Shown: positions 8,436-17,039 of the stretch, one piece after another
Layout of the letters: each line of letters begins with the position of its first letter
Numbering within the stretch: the first letter of the stretch is position 1
NCBI RefSeq assembly: GCF_002157855.1
Contig: NZ_CP020880.1
Span: 3,472,001 to 3,536,000 of the forward strand
Source of the DNA: Sutcliffiella horikoshii
GTDB taxonomy: Bacteria > Bacillota > Bacilli > Bacillales > Bacillaceae_I
Reading direction: 5' to 3'
Length of the DNA stretch: 64,000 bases
Translations under genes and position numbers: made by a program
The notes under the pieces: model-generated
Database searches by the model: none
What the model saw: the letters and a program-made list of their open reading frames with translations, nothing else
Told to the model about the DNA's origin: nothing

Positions 8436-8690
8436 ATTTGACTATTTCAATAAAATCCCTTGTCACCAAGAGCTTCATATTGGTGATGATGACCTCTCTC
8501 CTCCTGATTTCTCGTCACTGATGTCTTCATAACGCCGTTGAGGACTTCTCTCCTCCTGATTTCTCGCCACTGATGTCTTCATAATGACGATGAGGACTTC
8601 TCTCCTCCTGATTTCTCGTCACTGATGTCTTCATAACGCCGATGAGAACCTCTCTTTTCCAGTTTCTTGTCACCACCGAGGTGTTCATTC
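8436..8690. repeat. 52-bp tandem repeat array at a convergent gene boundary
   Basis: Four recognisable units with an exact 52-bp step: the anchor cctcctg recurs at 8506, 8558 and 8610, and a diverged copy ends at 8662. A more degraded half-unit lies to the left. Each unit carries ctctcctcctgatttctcg and cactgatgtcttcat. The two middle boundaries are nearly identical. The array lies between the 3' ends of the protease and the repetitive-protein gene. A minus-strand frame crosses it but carries no ribosome site. No spacer-like unique segments are present, so it is not a CRISPR. Confidence 0.85.
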
Positions 8691-8756
8691 TGGCGTCAAG
8701 AATTACTCTGAAGACTATCCACAATTCAATTATTTTATAATTTCCTAAAGAATAAA

Positions 8757-8803
8757 AAATCCCCCGATCCCAATTGATTATTTTGAGGATCGAGGGATTT
8801 AAT
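8757..8803 (-). terminator. Intrinsic terminator of the repetitive-protein gene
   Basis: A 14-bp nearly perfect stem (aaatcccccgatcc / ggatcgagggattt) followed on the minus strand by TTTATT; its base overlaps the stop codon. Confidence 0.8.
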
Positions 8804-9350
8804 TTTTCTCTTCTAATGTTAAACCTATTGCTAAAAGGATGGTTCCTAACGCTTGAGTCCAACTCCCTAACGCAATGAGAACTTCATTGCTAACCTGGGA
8901 AAGACCTATCACTGTTCTTTCTTCCTCTTTAAGTTCTCTCGCTCCTCCAACAGCCTGTAAAGAGTTTCCTAGTGCTTGGAGACCGTTCCCAATAACTATA
9001 TAGGATTTGTCTGCACTCCCAAGTGCTGTTATAGCCCCCAATGCCTGAATGAGATCGCCACTTATAACTAACCTTTCCTCTGTATCACCGGAAAAATCAA
9101 TAATCAACCCTGCACTTACCATTATATTCCCTGTTGCTTGTATTATATTTCCTAGCTTTCCGTAGGTCAGTGTCGTTTCCGCGTCCGCTTCAAGACCATT
9201 TCCTGTTGCTTGAAGTACGTTTCCAATAAGACCTAGCCCTCTTCTTCCGTTCTCATGAATTGGTAAAGAAGGAGTGCTCCCAATTGCCGCCACCACCGTA
9301 CCTATCGCCTGTGTCCATGACCCTACTAATTGTTTACTACTTTCTCCCAT
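8799..9350 (-). CDS. Gly/Ala-rich repetitive protein (DUF6944-like)
   Basis: 183 residues starting at ATG 9350 (aggcgg upstream; the frame could extend two codons to a TTG). The whole protein is built from short helical repeats of the type GNxLQAxGN: GNVLQATGN, GNIIQATGN, GDLIQALGA, GNGLQALGNSLQAVGG. Near-identical caps GSWTQAIGT and GSWTQALGT stand at the two ends. No catalytic motif, signal peptide or long membrane segment is visible. It resembles the uncharacterised repetitive family I know as DUF6944 in Bacillus. It starts 21 bp after cotA and is probably co-transcribed, so a spore-related role is possible but unproven. Confidence 0.75.
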   Translation of the reverse strand: MGESSKQLVGSWTQAIGTVVAAIGSTPSLPIHENGRRGLGLIGNVLQATGNGLEADAETTLTYGKLGNIIQATGNIMVSAGLIIDFSGDTEERLVISGDLIQALGAITALGSADKSYIVIGNGLQALGNSLQAVGGARELKEEERTVIGLSQVSNEVLIALGSWTQALGTILLAIGLTLEEKN

Positions 9351-9371
9351 ATGCAATTCCGCCTATCTTTT

Positions 9372-10931
9372 TTACCTTATTACTATATACGGCCGCATCA
9401 TTTCATAATCCTCATGCTCTAACATATGACAATGCCAAACGTAAAGTCCGGAATATGGACCAAATTGCATGATAATTCTTGTAACTTCATTCGGATTTGC
9501 CCTTACAGTGTCCTTTCTGCCCCTTTCCTGTGGCTCTGGTGCCATACTCGGCCCTAGGTATTCAATTACTTTTTCTTTGTTGTATTTATCTACATTAAAT
9601 TCTCGTCGATCCAGAATCTGAAAATCTATTAGATGAATATGAATTGGATGGGTATCCGGAGTAAGATTAATAAGATACCAGATTTCTGTTGTACCAAGCT
9701 TTGGATTTTCTGAAATTGGAGCATCCCACCCCTTATTATCTAGTAACATAAGTTCTCTTCCGTATTTATCCTTCAAGTGATTAAGAGTTAAATCCCTTCT
9801 TTTGACAGCATTCTTTTCAGACAGAAATGGAAGTTGCTCCAATTGTGCAGGAATACTGCTCGTATCAATATACACTACCTCAGGGAGTATCCTGAACTGC
9901 AAAACATCACTAATTTCATTTTCAGCGTCTCCATTCGGAAAAGGAGCAGGTGCGTCGTTAATAAACGTAATCCGCTTGCCACCTAAATTGGAAAAATCGA
10001 TAATAATATCCACCCTTTCAGCAGGTGCTAAGGTAATTTCCCTTATTCCTATCGGTTGAGGCAATAATCCTCTATCTGTGCTTATTTGAAACATGTATTG
10101 ATCTCTATCCAGCTTTAATCTATAGAATCTACTGTTTGAGCCATTCAGCACCCGAAAACGGTATTTCCTTGGTTCCACCTCTAAATAGGGCCATACTTTC
10201 CCATTTACCAATATTGTTTCCCCGAAGAATTCAGGTACAATGGACGTTTCAAGCTCCTCAACCGGTTCTTTCGGCTGCTTGGGATAATAAAGCGATCCAT
10301 CTTGATTAAATGTCCGGTCTTGTATCAATAAAGGAATGTCATATTCCCCTGTTGGCAGATTCAATGAACGTTCTTTTTCACTCTTCACTAAAAAGAAGCC
10401 TGCAAGACCTGCATATATGTTTAACCTTGTAATGCCAATTGCATGGTCATGATCCCATAGCGTGCACGCATTCATACAGTTGTCATATTGATAGACTTGC
10501 TTTACAAATTTTTCTCCCACCTGTTGATATCCATTCGTAAACCACGCATCAGGGTATCCGTCACTTTCCGGTTCCACTACCGCTCCGTGCACATGAACTA
10601 CTGTTCTTACTGGAGGAACATTATGATGAGCACCATGAACCGTAAAGTCTATAGGTAAAAGATGCACAGGCGGCAGTTGATTTTCCCACTTGATATACAC
10701 CCTTTCTCCACTTTCCACTTCAATGGTGGGCCCTGGAAAAATTCCTTCATACCCCCACATAGGTGTCTTCGGCAATTCGCTATGTACCGACACCTTGCAC
10801 TCCTTCATCTCCACCTTGTAATACGTAAAGCCTTCCCCTTCATTTATAGGTTTTAGAACAGGGGGAATAGGGAGTGAATCCTTATATTTGGTCACGTTAA
10901 TAGCTGTTTGCTTCTGTTTTCCAGACAACAA
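9372..10931 (-). CDS. cotA: CotA-like multicopper oxidase (spore-coat laccase)
   Basis: 519 residues with three cupredoxin domains. Copper ligands are plain: HVHGA near residue 113, WDHDHA near 159, HPIHIHLID near 430 and the T1/T3 cluster WHCHMLEHEDYEMM near the C-terminus. The N-terminus (YKDSLPIPPVLKP) is that of CotA, the laccase/bilirubin oxidase that helps form brown spore pigment. No signal peptide, as expected of a coat protein loaded from the mother cell. It starts at TTG with ggagg 5 nt upstream. A weak sigma-K-like -10 (aatatgtta, about 10961-10969) lies 30 bp upstream; this is only a suggestion. Confidence 0.93.
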   Translation of the reverse strand: MLSGKQKQTAINVTKYKDSLPIPPVLKPINEGEGFTYYKVEMKECKVSVHSELPKTPMWGYEGIFPGPTIEVESGERVYIKWENQLPPVHLLPIDFTVHGAHHNVPPVRTVVHVHGAVVEPESDGYPDAWFTNGYQQVGEKFVKQVYQYDNCMNACTLWDHDHAIGITRLNIYAGLAGFFLVKSEKERSLNLPTGEYDIPLLIQDRTFNQDGSLYYPKQPKEPVEELETSIVPEFFGETILVNGKVWPYLEVEPRKYRFRVLNGSNSRFYRLKLDRDQYMFQISTDRGLLPQPIGIREITLAPAERVDIIIDFSNLGGKRITFINDAPAPFPNGDAENEISDVLQFRILPEVVYIDTSSIPAQLEQLPFLSEKNAVKRRDLTLNHLKDKYGRELMLLDNKGWDAPISENPKLGTTEIWYLINLTPDTHPIHIHLIDFQILDRREFNVDKYNKEKVIEYLGPSMAPEPQERGRKDTVRANPNEVTRIIMQFGPYSGLYVWHCHMLEHEDYEMMRPYIVIR

Positions 10932-11097
10932 GTACCCCTCCTTTCCTTTTACTCACGTTCTAACATATTCGATTATCAGGATGAATATCCAATGAGACGG
11001 TATTTTAAAAGATAGGGTTGTATAAATATACGCAAAGTGTTATTTTTATTAATATTATAATCTATCATCCTACTTTTTATAAAGGAGACAAAAACGT

Positions 11098-12492
11098 ATG
11101 AGTACACAATCGGCCAAACCAGCAACTTACTCCAAACAAACAGAGGCCCAAACCTATTCGATTTCACAAATCTTGAAATTTGCCGTTCCTTCATTGATTG
11201 GGATTCTCCTTTTCCTGATACCGGTTTCGTTCAATGGAAATGTGACCATCGGACTTGGCATCATGGCAGACTGGGTATTGACTAACTTTGGCGGGGCAAT
11301 ACCTACCTTCATGACCATCGTATTAGTAGCTTCCGCTGTCAGCAGTTTGATAGTGAAGGTTTTCCCATTAACATTCATAAAGAAAGATAGTTTTTTAGAC
11401 ACCTTATTAAATGTAGGAGGTATATGGCTTGCATTGCGTGTATTAGGTGCAGCATTTGCAGTTATGACGTTAACGGAATTCGGCCCTGAAATGATCACAT
11501 CCGAATTCACCGGCGTAATAGTCCTATATGATCTTATTCCTGTTCTTACTGTCTGGTTTCTGTTTGCAAGTCTCTTCATGCCGCTTTTATTAGAATTCGG
11601 TTTAATGGACTTCATTGGAACATTAGTAAGAAAAGTGATGCATCCTCTATTCAAGCTACCGGGACGTTCATCCATTGATGCCATGGCCTCATGGATGGGG
11701 AGTGGGACAGTCGGGGTCTTGTTAACCACCCAGCAATACGAATCTGGTTATTATACAAAAAGAGAAGCGGCTGTTGTTGCCACCAACTTCTCCATTGCAT
11801 CCATTGCCTTCAGTCTTGTCATCGCCAAATTTATTGGAATTGATCATATGTTTGTACCTTTTTATTTTACAGTGGTTGTCACGGGGATCATTGCGGCAGT
11901 CGTCTGTCCGAGAATACCGCCTCTTTCCCGTAAAAAAGATACTTATTATGAACCAGTTGGACAGAAAATTGATGAGAAAGTTCCAAACGGAGTATCAAGT
12001 TTTCAATGGGGGCTTCAGCAAGCTGTAGAAAAAGCGGCACAAGTAAAAAGTGCAAAGCAGGTTGTGAAAAAAGGAATATATAATGTAGTAGATATCTGGA
12101 TGGCACTTATTCCACTTGTGATGGCGCTCGGAACGGTTGCACTCGTTGTAGCAGAATATACGGAAGTGTTCAATTTACTATCCTATCCATTCATACCCCT
12201 TCTTCAGCTCTTGCAAATTCCAGAGGCACAAGCTGCTGCACCAGCTATGATTGTAGGATTTGCTGATATGTTCCTTCCAGCAGTTATTGGAAGTGGTATA
12301 GAGTCTGAGCTTACGCGATTTGTTATTGCCGTAATGTCATTGACTCAGTTGATTTACATGTCGGAGATTGGGATTCTTCTGATAAAATCCAAAATTCCTT
12401 TGTCTATATGGGAGCTGTTCATCATCTTCCTGCAACGAACCATCATAACATTGCCTGTTGCAGCACTAATGGCTCATTTGTTCTTCTTCTAA
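11098..12492 (+). CDS. YjiH-type membrane protein with nucleoside-recognition (Gate) domain
   Basis: 464 residues, about ten to eleven membrane segments. Conserved stretches such as SWMGSGTVGVLLTTQQYESG and VGFADMFLPAVIGSG mark the YjiH/Gate family of putative transporters related to nucleoside permeases and SpoIIIA/SpmA-type proteins. Substrate is not known. RBS aaggag, ATG at 11098. It is monocistronic, divergent from cotA, and ends at a terminator shared with dbpA. Confidence 0.85.
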   Translation: MSTQSAKPATYSKQTEAQTYSISQILKFAVPSLIGILLFLIPVSFNGNVTIGLGIMADWVLTNFGGAIPTFMTIVLVASAVSSLIVKVFPLTFIKKDSFLDTLLNVGGIWLALRVLGAAFAVMTLTEFGPEMITSEFTGVIVLYDLIPVLTVWFLFASLFMPLLLEFGLMDFIGTLVRKVMHPLFKLPGRSSIDAMASWMGSGTVGVLLTTQQYESGYYTKREAAVVATNFSIASIAFSLVIAKFIGIDHMFVPFYFTVVVTGIIAAVVCPRIPPLSRKKDTYYEPVGQKIDEKVPNGVSSFQWGLQQAVEKAAQVKSAKQVVKKGIYNVVDIWMALIPLVMALGTVALVVAEYTEVFNLLSYPFIPLLQLLQIPEAQAAAPAMIVGFADMFLPAVIGSGIESELTRFVIAVMSLTQLIYMSEIGILLIKSKIPLSIWELFIIFLQRTIITLPVAALMAHLFFF

Positions 12493-12506
12493 TAATAAAA
12501 ATAAAA

Positions 12507-12545
12507 ACTCGCCATTTTCCAAGGTTGGATTGGCGAGCTTTTTTG
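12507..12545. terminator. Bidirectional intrinsic terminator
   Basis: Stem actcgcca / tggcgagc with flanking A and T runs, between the convergent yjiH-like and dbpA genes. Confidence 0.85.
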
Positions 12546-12554
12546 TGTATTTAT

Positions 12555-14000
12555 TTAGTTACGCGCCTCGTGCACTTTTAATTGCTTCCCTTTGACGGTG
12601 CGGTTTTTCATTTCTGTTATAACTAGAGATCCCTTTCCGTTCAAGATATCCACATATGTGTGATTTTCCTGGATGGTAATGATTCCAATATCTTCTGATG
12701 ATACGCCATCAATCTGGCAAATGGTGCCTACGAAGTCCACCGCTCTAATTTTCTTTTTCTTACCACCGTTAAAATAAAGTTTCATAATATTTCGCGCTAA
12801 TTTGGCACCTTTGTCTTCTTTCTTTGTTGGTCTATTTTCCATTTTCACTAAAAAAGAGGTTTCAGCTCTTGCTACAGCTTCCCGTTTTGGAGCTTCAGCT
12901 CTTGAAATTTTAATGCCAATAAAATCCTCAATTTCTTCTAAGTGATGATATTCACTAGTTGAAATAAGCGTAATGGCCTTTCCAGATTTTCCAGCTCTAG
13001 CTGTTCTGCCGATACGGTGTACATATCGTTCTTTGTCAGAAGGAATATCGTAATTGATAACCAGGCTTATATCTTCAATGTCAATGCCTCTTGATGCCAC
13101 ATCTGTTGCAATCAGGTAACGAAATTCACCTCTTTTGAAAGCATTCATTACAGAAAACCTGTCTTCCTGTACCAGGCCGCCATGCAATTTCCCACAAGGA
13201 TATCCTGCACGATGAAGGTTACGGTGAACCTTATCCACTTCTTCTTGGGTAGCGCAAAAGACAATACAGCTATCGGGGTTTTCCACTACTGTAATATCTT
13301 TCAGCAAAAGGAATTTCTTTTCTCCTTCCCCCACCTCATACCAGATATGCTCTATTCGATCTGTTGTCAAACCACCGCTTTCTATTTCAATAAATACAGG
13401 GTTTGTCATGTATTGATTGGATAGTTGTTTAATGTCTTCCGGCATGGTGGCAGAAAACAACATAGTTACCCTACTCTTAGGAAGCATCTGGATAATCGCC
13501 TCCACTTGATCAATAAAACCCATGTTCAACATTTCGTCGGCTTCATCAATGACAAGATACTCCAACCTGCTTACATCAAGTGTGCCTTTCTCAAGATGGT
13601 CCAACACCCTACCAGGTGTACCTACCACTATATGTGACTTTTGTTTCAGTTCAAGCTTTTGCCTTTGAAAGGATTGTTTTCCGTAAATAGCGGTCGCCTT
13701 GACACGTTTGTAGCGGCCGATATTCGTTATATCGTCTTTCACCTGGGCGGCAAGCTCCCTAGTCGGTGTCAGTACCAATGCCTGTGGCTTATTCTCTTCC
13801 CAATGGACAAGGTCGCATAAAGGAACCGCAAAAGCTGCTGTTTTTCCGCTTCCCGTTTGTGATTTTACAATGATGTCACTCTTCGCTAAAGCCTTGGGAA
13901 TCACTTCTTCTTGCACATTGGTGGGCTTTAGATAATTCAGGCTTTTCAAAGCCTTGACTATGTCTTCCCCTAAATTGAATTGCTGAAATGTTCTATTCAT
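12555..14000 (-). CDS. dbpA: DbpA-type DEAD-box RNA helicase
   Basis: 481 residues. RecA-like domain 1 carries the Q motif, AQTGSGKT-type [30 protein letters not shown], the DEAD box ([13 protein letters not shown]) and SAT. Domain 2 carries [12 protein letters not shown] and [12 protein letters not shown]. The last 75 residues form the DbpA RNA-binding domain that docks on hairpin 92 of 23S rRNA. Length equals B. subtilis YxiN/DbpA. Role: late assembly of the large ribosomal subunit. It follows the metallophosphoesterase gene after 3 bp. Confidence 0.93.
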   Translation of the reverse strand: MNRTFQQFNLGEDIVKALKSLNYLKPTNVQEEVIPKALAKSDIIVKSQTGSGKTAAFAVPLCDLVHWEENKPQALVLTPTRELAAQVKDDITNIGRYKRVKATAIYGKQSFQRQKLELKQKSHIVVGTPGRVLDHLEKGTLDVSRLEYLVIDEADEMLNMGFIDQVEAIIQMLPKSRVTMLFSATMPEDIKQLSNQYMTNPVFIEIESGGLTTDRIEHIWYEVGEGEKKFLLLKDITVVENPDSCIVFCATQEEVDKVHRNLHRAGYPCGKLHGGLVQEDRFSVMNAFKRGEFRYLIATDVASRGIDIEDISLVINYDIPSDKERYVHRIGRTARAGKSGKAITLISTSEYHHLEEIEDFIGIKISRAEAPKREAVARAETSFLVKMENRPTKKEDKGAKLARNIMKLYFNGGKKKKIRAVDFVGTICQIDGVSSEDIGIITIQENHTYVDILNGKGSLVITEMKNRTVKGKQLKVHEARN

Positions 14001-14003
14001 TAT

Positions 14004-15125
14004 TTAATTACCTTCTTTTTCTTCAAATTCTACAACAATCTCTAATATCTCTGACCTGCTGCCAATCCTAAGTGGCGGACCCCAAAAGCCGAATCCGGAG
14101 GAAACAAATGCATGCAACTGGCCTTTTTTCCTATAACCCCAATCCAATTCAAAGAGCCTTCTTGTAATCAGGTGGTTTGGCGCCATCTGTCCTCTGTGGG
14201 TATGACCCGATACGATAAGATCTATCCCACTTTCCTGCGCTTCTTTCAACTCTGCTGGCTGGTGATCCATAGCTATAAGAGGCAGAGATTCATCTAATTC
14301 ATTTACCAATTGATTAAACGATTTTCTTCTGGAATCTGTTTTATCTTTTCTGCCTAACAGATAAAAGCTGTTTCCTATCTGCATCACTTCATCCATCAAT
14401 ATGCGGATATCCACCTTTTCCATTTCTTTAAGAAATGCTGGAATCTCTCTTCCGTAGTATTCATGATTTCCAAGAACGCCATAAATACCGAGTGGAGCAT
14501 GAAGTTGACTCATGATAGCACCCATATTCTTCTTTTGAAAATGCTCAGGCTCATCATCGATAATATCGCCTGGCAGCAATATGATATCTGGTTTGATTCG
14601 ATTCATCATTTTCACTAGCCTTTTAGCATGGGCGATGCCCGATAACTTGCCGAAATGCATATCAGAGGCCACGGCTACGCGAAGTGTTTTCATTTCGGCT
14701 TTTTTTGGTATGGTCACTTCATATTTTCTGATTGTAGGGCTATACGCATTGTAAAGGCCAGTGATGAAAATACCAGCAAGAATAATTGCGGTAACGGTCC
14801 CGACCACAACAATGGAAGTCTGTTCTTGAATATCTAATAAGCTGAGTACCAAGATAGCAAGATTTGCGAGAGGAAACAAAAGCAGCCCGTATTGAATAAA
14901 CCCAAACCATATCGACCCAATAATAGATAACCAGGAGAGCGGTTTAACCATTCTGCCTAGGATATAGGCATACGATAAAATGGCGATGACTATCCAATAT
15001 AAAGGTTCTTGTTGGAACGAACATATCGCTTTTAACCAAACTAAGCCGTTCCATCCAAGGTAAAACATCAAAATATTATATATGGAAAAAAATGCAACGA
15101 TCGATAAAACCCGACCAACGTTCAC
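14004..15125 (-). CDS. Membrane-anchored metallophosphoesterase
   Basis: About 373 residues. Start taken at GTG 15125 because aaaggag lies 11 nt upstream; an ATG 42 bp earlier has no ribosome site. About four to five membrane segments occupy residues 5-130. The calcineurin-like domain follows with all metal motifs: VASDMHFGK, LPGDIIDDEP, GNHEYYG and SGHTHRGQ. It resembles the YkuE/YkoQ group of membrane phosphoesterases; substrate unknown. Tightly linked (3 bp) to dbpA downstream. Confidence 0.85.
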   Translation of the reverse strand: MNVGRVLSIVAFFSIYNILMFYLGWNGLVWLKAICSFQQEPLYWIVIAILSYAYILGRMVKPLSWLSIIGSIWFGFIQYGLLLFPLANLAILVLSLLDIQEQTSIVVVGTVTAIILAGIFITGLYNAYSPTIRKYEVTIPKKAEMKTLRVAVASDMHFGKLSGIAHAKRLVKMMNRIKPDIILLPGDIIDDEPEHFQKKNMGAIMSQLHAPLGIYGVLGNHEYYGREIPAFLKEMEKVDIRILMDEVMQIGNSFYLLGRKDKTDSRRKSFNQLVNELDESLPLIAMDHQPAELKEAQESGIDLIVSGHTHRGQMAPNHLITRRLFELDWGYRKKGQLHAFVSSGFGFWGPPLRIGSRSEILEIVVEFEEKEGN

Positions 15126-15226
15126 GAAAGCAACTACTCCTTTAATACGTATATATATTCTACTCATTATAGCGAATAAAGCCGGCCAATGGGAAATTAG
15201 AACAGCAGAGTAAATCTCAAATAAAA

Positions 15227-15252
15227 AACTGACTCGGCAAACGGAGTCAGTT
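15227..15252 (-). terminator. Intrinsic terminator overlapping a stop codon
   Basis: An 11-bp stem (aactgactcgg / cggagtcagtt) with a 4-nt loop, then T6 on the minus strand. The TGA of the DUF3817 gene lies inside the stem. Confidence 0.85.
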
Positions 15253-15546
15253 CACAAATGAAGATTTTTTTAGATAGTTGTCAAATACAATATTCCCGAA
15301 TGGTATAAAGGCAACAACTACAGCTCCTGCTGCCCAAATAAGGGACCATCTGATTTTTAACGTGATATAAGCAATGAACAACACGTAAGTAATGAATAAG
15401 AAGCCGTGTAAAGCTCCAACGATACTTACCGCTTGCGGGATGTCAAACCAATATTTCAATGGCATAGCTAGGAATAGCAGTACAAGTAATGAACCGCCTT
15501 CAATTAAACCCATTATTCGAAATCTTCCCATAGTAGTGTTTGTCAT
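15247..15546 (-). CDS. DUF3817 small membrane protein (YdzA-like)
   Basis: 99 residues with three membrane segments. The pattern FRIMGLIEGGSLLVLLFLAMPLKY at the start and GALHGFLFI in the middle are the hallmark of DUF3817 (YdzA and relatives), also fused to some transporters. Function unknown. RBS aaagg 10 nt upstream of ATG; the gene stands alone with its own terminator. Confidence 0.82.
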   Translation of the reverse strand: MTNTTMGRFRIMGLIEGGSLLVLLFLAMPLKYWFDIPQAVSIVGALHGFLFITYVLFIAYITLKIRWSLIWAAGAVVVAFIPFGNIVFDNYLKKSSFVN

Positions 15547-15673
15547 TATCTATCAGCCTTTCTTGATCAAACATAATTTCTTCTATTATAAATCACTTAT
15601 AAAGGTTCTCAGCCCCTCACCCATGACAATCCTGTGAATATCCGAAAATGAACGAATACTGTTCTACGTCGCC

Positions 15674-16096
15674 TTATCCTTCTTCGCTATCTTGTTTATA
15701 CTCCTTAAGAGCCAGAATTCCTTCATCCAAATAAGATAAGAAGCTTACTTCCACTTCCTTGTCCAACATTCCTACCATGCTTTCCTGTATTTTTTCAAAG
15801 TTATAAATGATCATATCGGTTTTTAACCCTCGACTTACAAGGACGCTATTCAGCCACATCACATAGTCTACGAAAGTTTGGGTATCATTTAGCTTATAAG
15901 CGGTGTGAAGATACAAAAAATGATAAAAATTGTCTTCAATGGTTCTCTCTTTTCCTTTTTCCCCAAACTTCTCTTCTAGGAAAGGAAAATCATTGTACAT
16001 TGTTACCACGACTTTTTCCACAATTGTTCCTACATCCAAGTCCCCGATATCTGCCTTTATTTTTTTTACGGTTGAAGACTGTGGTGGCATAATCAT
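15674..16096 (-). CDS. Helical protein of unknown function, coupled to the monooxygenase
   Basis: 140 residues, predicted nearly all alpha-helical, soluble. Its ATGA start overlaps the stop of the preceding monooxygenase gene by 4 bp, so the two are translated together. The sequence pattern (FVDYVMWLNSVLVSRG) recalls the helical-bundle domains that precede B12-binding or RsbR-type globin domains, but I cannot assign a family with confidence. The tight coupling suggests it works on the same substrate or binds the same ligand as its partner. Confidence 0.75.
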   Translation of the reverse strand: MIMPPQSSTVKKIKADIGDLDVGTIVEKVVVTMYNDFPFLEEKFGEKGKERTIEDNFYHFLYLHTAYKLNDTQTFVDYVMWLNSVLVSRGLKTDMIIYNFEKIQESMVGMLDKEVEVSFLSYLDEGILALKEYKQDSEEG

Positions 16097-16398
16097 GTTG
16101 CCACCACCTTGAATTTTGTTATGGTTGGGATAATAGATGCAAGTTCTTGGTCTGGATATTTCTTTTCGAGTTCATGAATTTTTTTATAATCTTCACTTCT
16201 AACCCATGAGATAAAATCTTCTTTGGAATCCCATTCCATGAAAACGGTAAGTTCCCCTGCTTTATTTTCATTTTGTAAAAGAAGAAAGCGCTGAAAACCT
16301 TTCGCCTTTTCTACTATTCTAGATCGGTTGTGATATATAGAAATAACTTCATCTGCTTTTTCAGATGGTACTATGAAAGTGGAATGAACAATATACAT
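16093..16398 (-). CDS. IsdG/HmoA-like antibiotic biosynthesis monooxygenase
   Basis: 101-residue ferredoxin-like dimeric fold. The pattern GFQRFLLLQN, TVFMEWDSKEDFISWVRS and KKIHEL fits the ABM family that includes the heme-degrading IsdG and HmoA. Trp (FISWVRS) and His (KKIHE) of the IsdG Asn-Trp-His set are present; the Asn seems to be Ser/Thr (VHST). Heme cleavage is therefore possible but not assured. RBS ggaga. It is the first gene of a two-gene operon with the helical protein. Confidence 0.8.
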   Translation of the reverse strand: MYIVHSTFIVPSEKADEVISIYHNRSRIVEKAKGFQRFLLLQNENKAGELTVFMEWDSKEDFISWVRSEDYKKIHELEKKYPDQELASIIPTITKFKVVAT

Positions 16399-16499
16399 AC
16401 TTTATGTCTCCTTTTAAATGTAATCATAAAGAAAAAAGATGCTGACTACTAACATCACATCTCTTCTCATTCTCATCTATTTTATCGTTCTTTTCATTA

Positions 16500-16637
16500 T
16501 TATAAATTGGTTACAGGTATATCTATTTTTCTCCGCTTCATTTCATCAAGAATCAGCTTCAAGAACTCTTCGTTCAAGTCATTTAACATCGCTGCTTCAT
16601 AAACTTCAATTAAAGATTCATCATTTAACAAATCCAT
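16500..16637 (-). CDS. sda: Sda-like sporulation kinase inhibitor microprotein
   Basis: A 45-residue frame preceded by a strong gggagggg site 5 nt before ATG. The sequence MDLLNDESLIEVYEAA then LNEEFLKLILDEMKRR lines up with B. subtilis Sda (LSDELLIESYFKATEMNLN.., IELIENEIKRR) along its whole helical-hairpin core. Sda binds the dimerisation domain of KinA/KinB-type kinases and blocks phosphate flow to Spo0A when DNA replication is disturbed. The gene lies downstream of a LytTR regulator and PAS-GAF kinase pair on the same strand. A weak 6/9 DnaA-box-like string upstream was not judged good enough to call. Confidence 0.8.
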   Translation of the reverse strand: MDLLNDESLIEVYEAAMLNDLNEEFLKLILDEMKRRKIDIPVTNL

Positions 16638-16994
16638 TCAAACCCCTCCCATATAACGGATATTTTAAATATCGGATGTTTGCCACTTATTTAATTTTCA
16701 AAACGATTCAATAAATTTTGTGTTTATTTTAAATAAGATAGCCTGTCATCATCTTTTTAAAATTCCCATCTTTTATATGTGAAGTAAAGGATTTGTCAAT
16801 TTTATCTATTATCAAATATATCTTTATTTAGCATTTTAACGAAACTCATTCCCCTTTGTCCAATTTTTCTTATACCTTTGAGCATTTCATTATTGCTTTT
16901 CGGTGCACTACTTTGCCATTTCAACCGTAAAGATTCAACATTTAAGAACAATATTGGGATTTTTATGAAAAATGAAATATTGCAAAAAAAGAAA
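16638..16994. other. AT-rich intergenic region upstream of the Sda-like gene
   Basis: About 360 bp. It includes a perfect palindrome gatattttaaatatc at about 16659-16673, 22 bp before the Sda-like start, that could be an operator. No ORF with a ribosome site was seen. Confidence 0.4.
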
Positions 16995-17039
16995 GCTCAA
17001 ACCACGAAGTTCTCAAGGTTAAGATTTCGTGATTTGAGC
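16995..17039 (-). terminator. Intrinsic terminator of the LytTR regulator operon
   Basis: A 14-bp stem with one mismatch (gctcaaaccacgaa / ttcgtgatttgagc), followed on the minus strand by a T-rich run; it overlaps the regulator's last codons. Confidence 0.8.

Noticed and set aside
8436-8690. CRISPR array
   Set aside because: Units are contiguous with no unique spacers and no cas genes are near; the same holds for the arrays at 37101, 49199 and 57609.
8527-8862. 111-codon minus-strand ORF crossing the 52-bp array
   Set aside because: It lacks a ribosome site, overlaps the start of a real gene's 3' end and terminator, and its product merely echoes the DNA repeat.
11154-11729. 191-codon ORF antisense to the YjiH-like gene
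   Set aside because: It is a shadow of a well-supported membrane-protein gene and has no ribosome site or family pattern.
16439-16714. 91-codon plus-strand ORF over the Sda-like gene
   Set aside because: No ribosome site; the opposite strand has a strong site and clear Sda similarity.
16700-16740. DnaA box upstream of the Sda-like gene
   Set aside because: Best string (ataaacaca) matches only 6 of 9 positions in AT-rich DNA; expected by chance.
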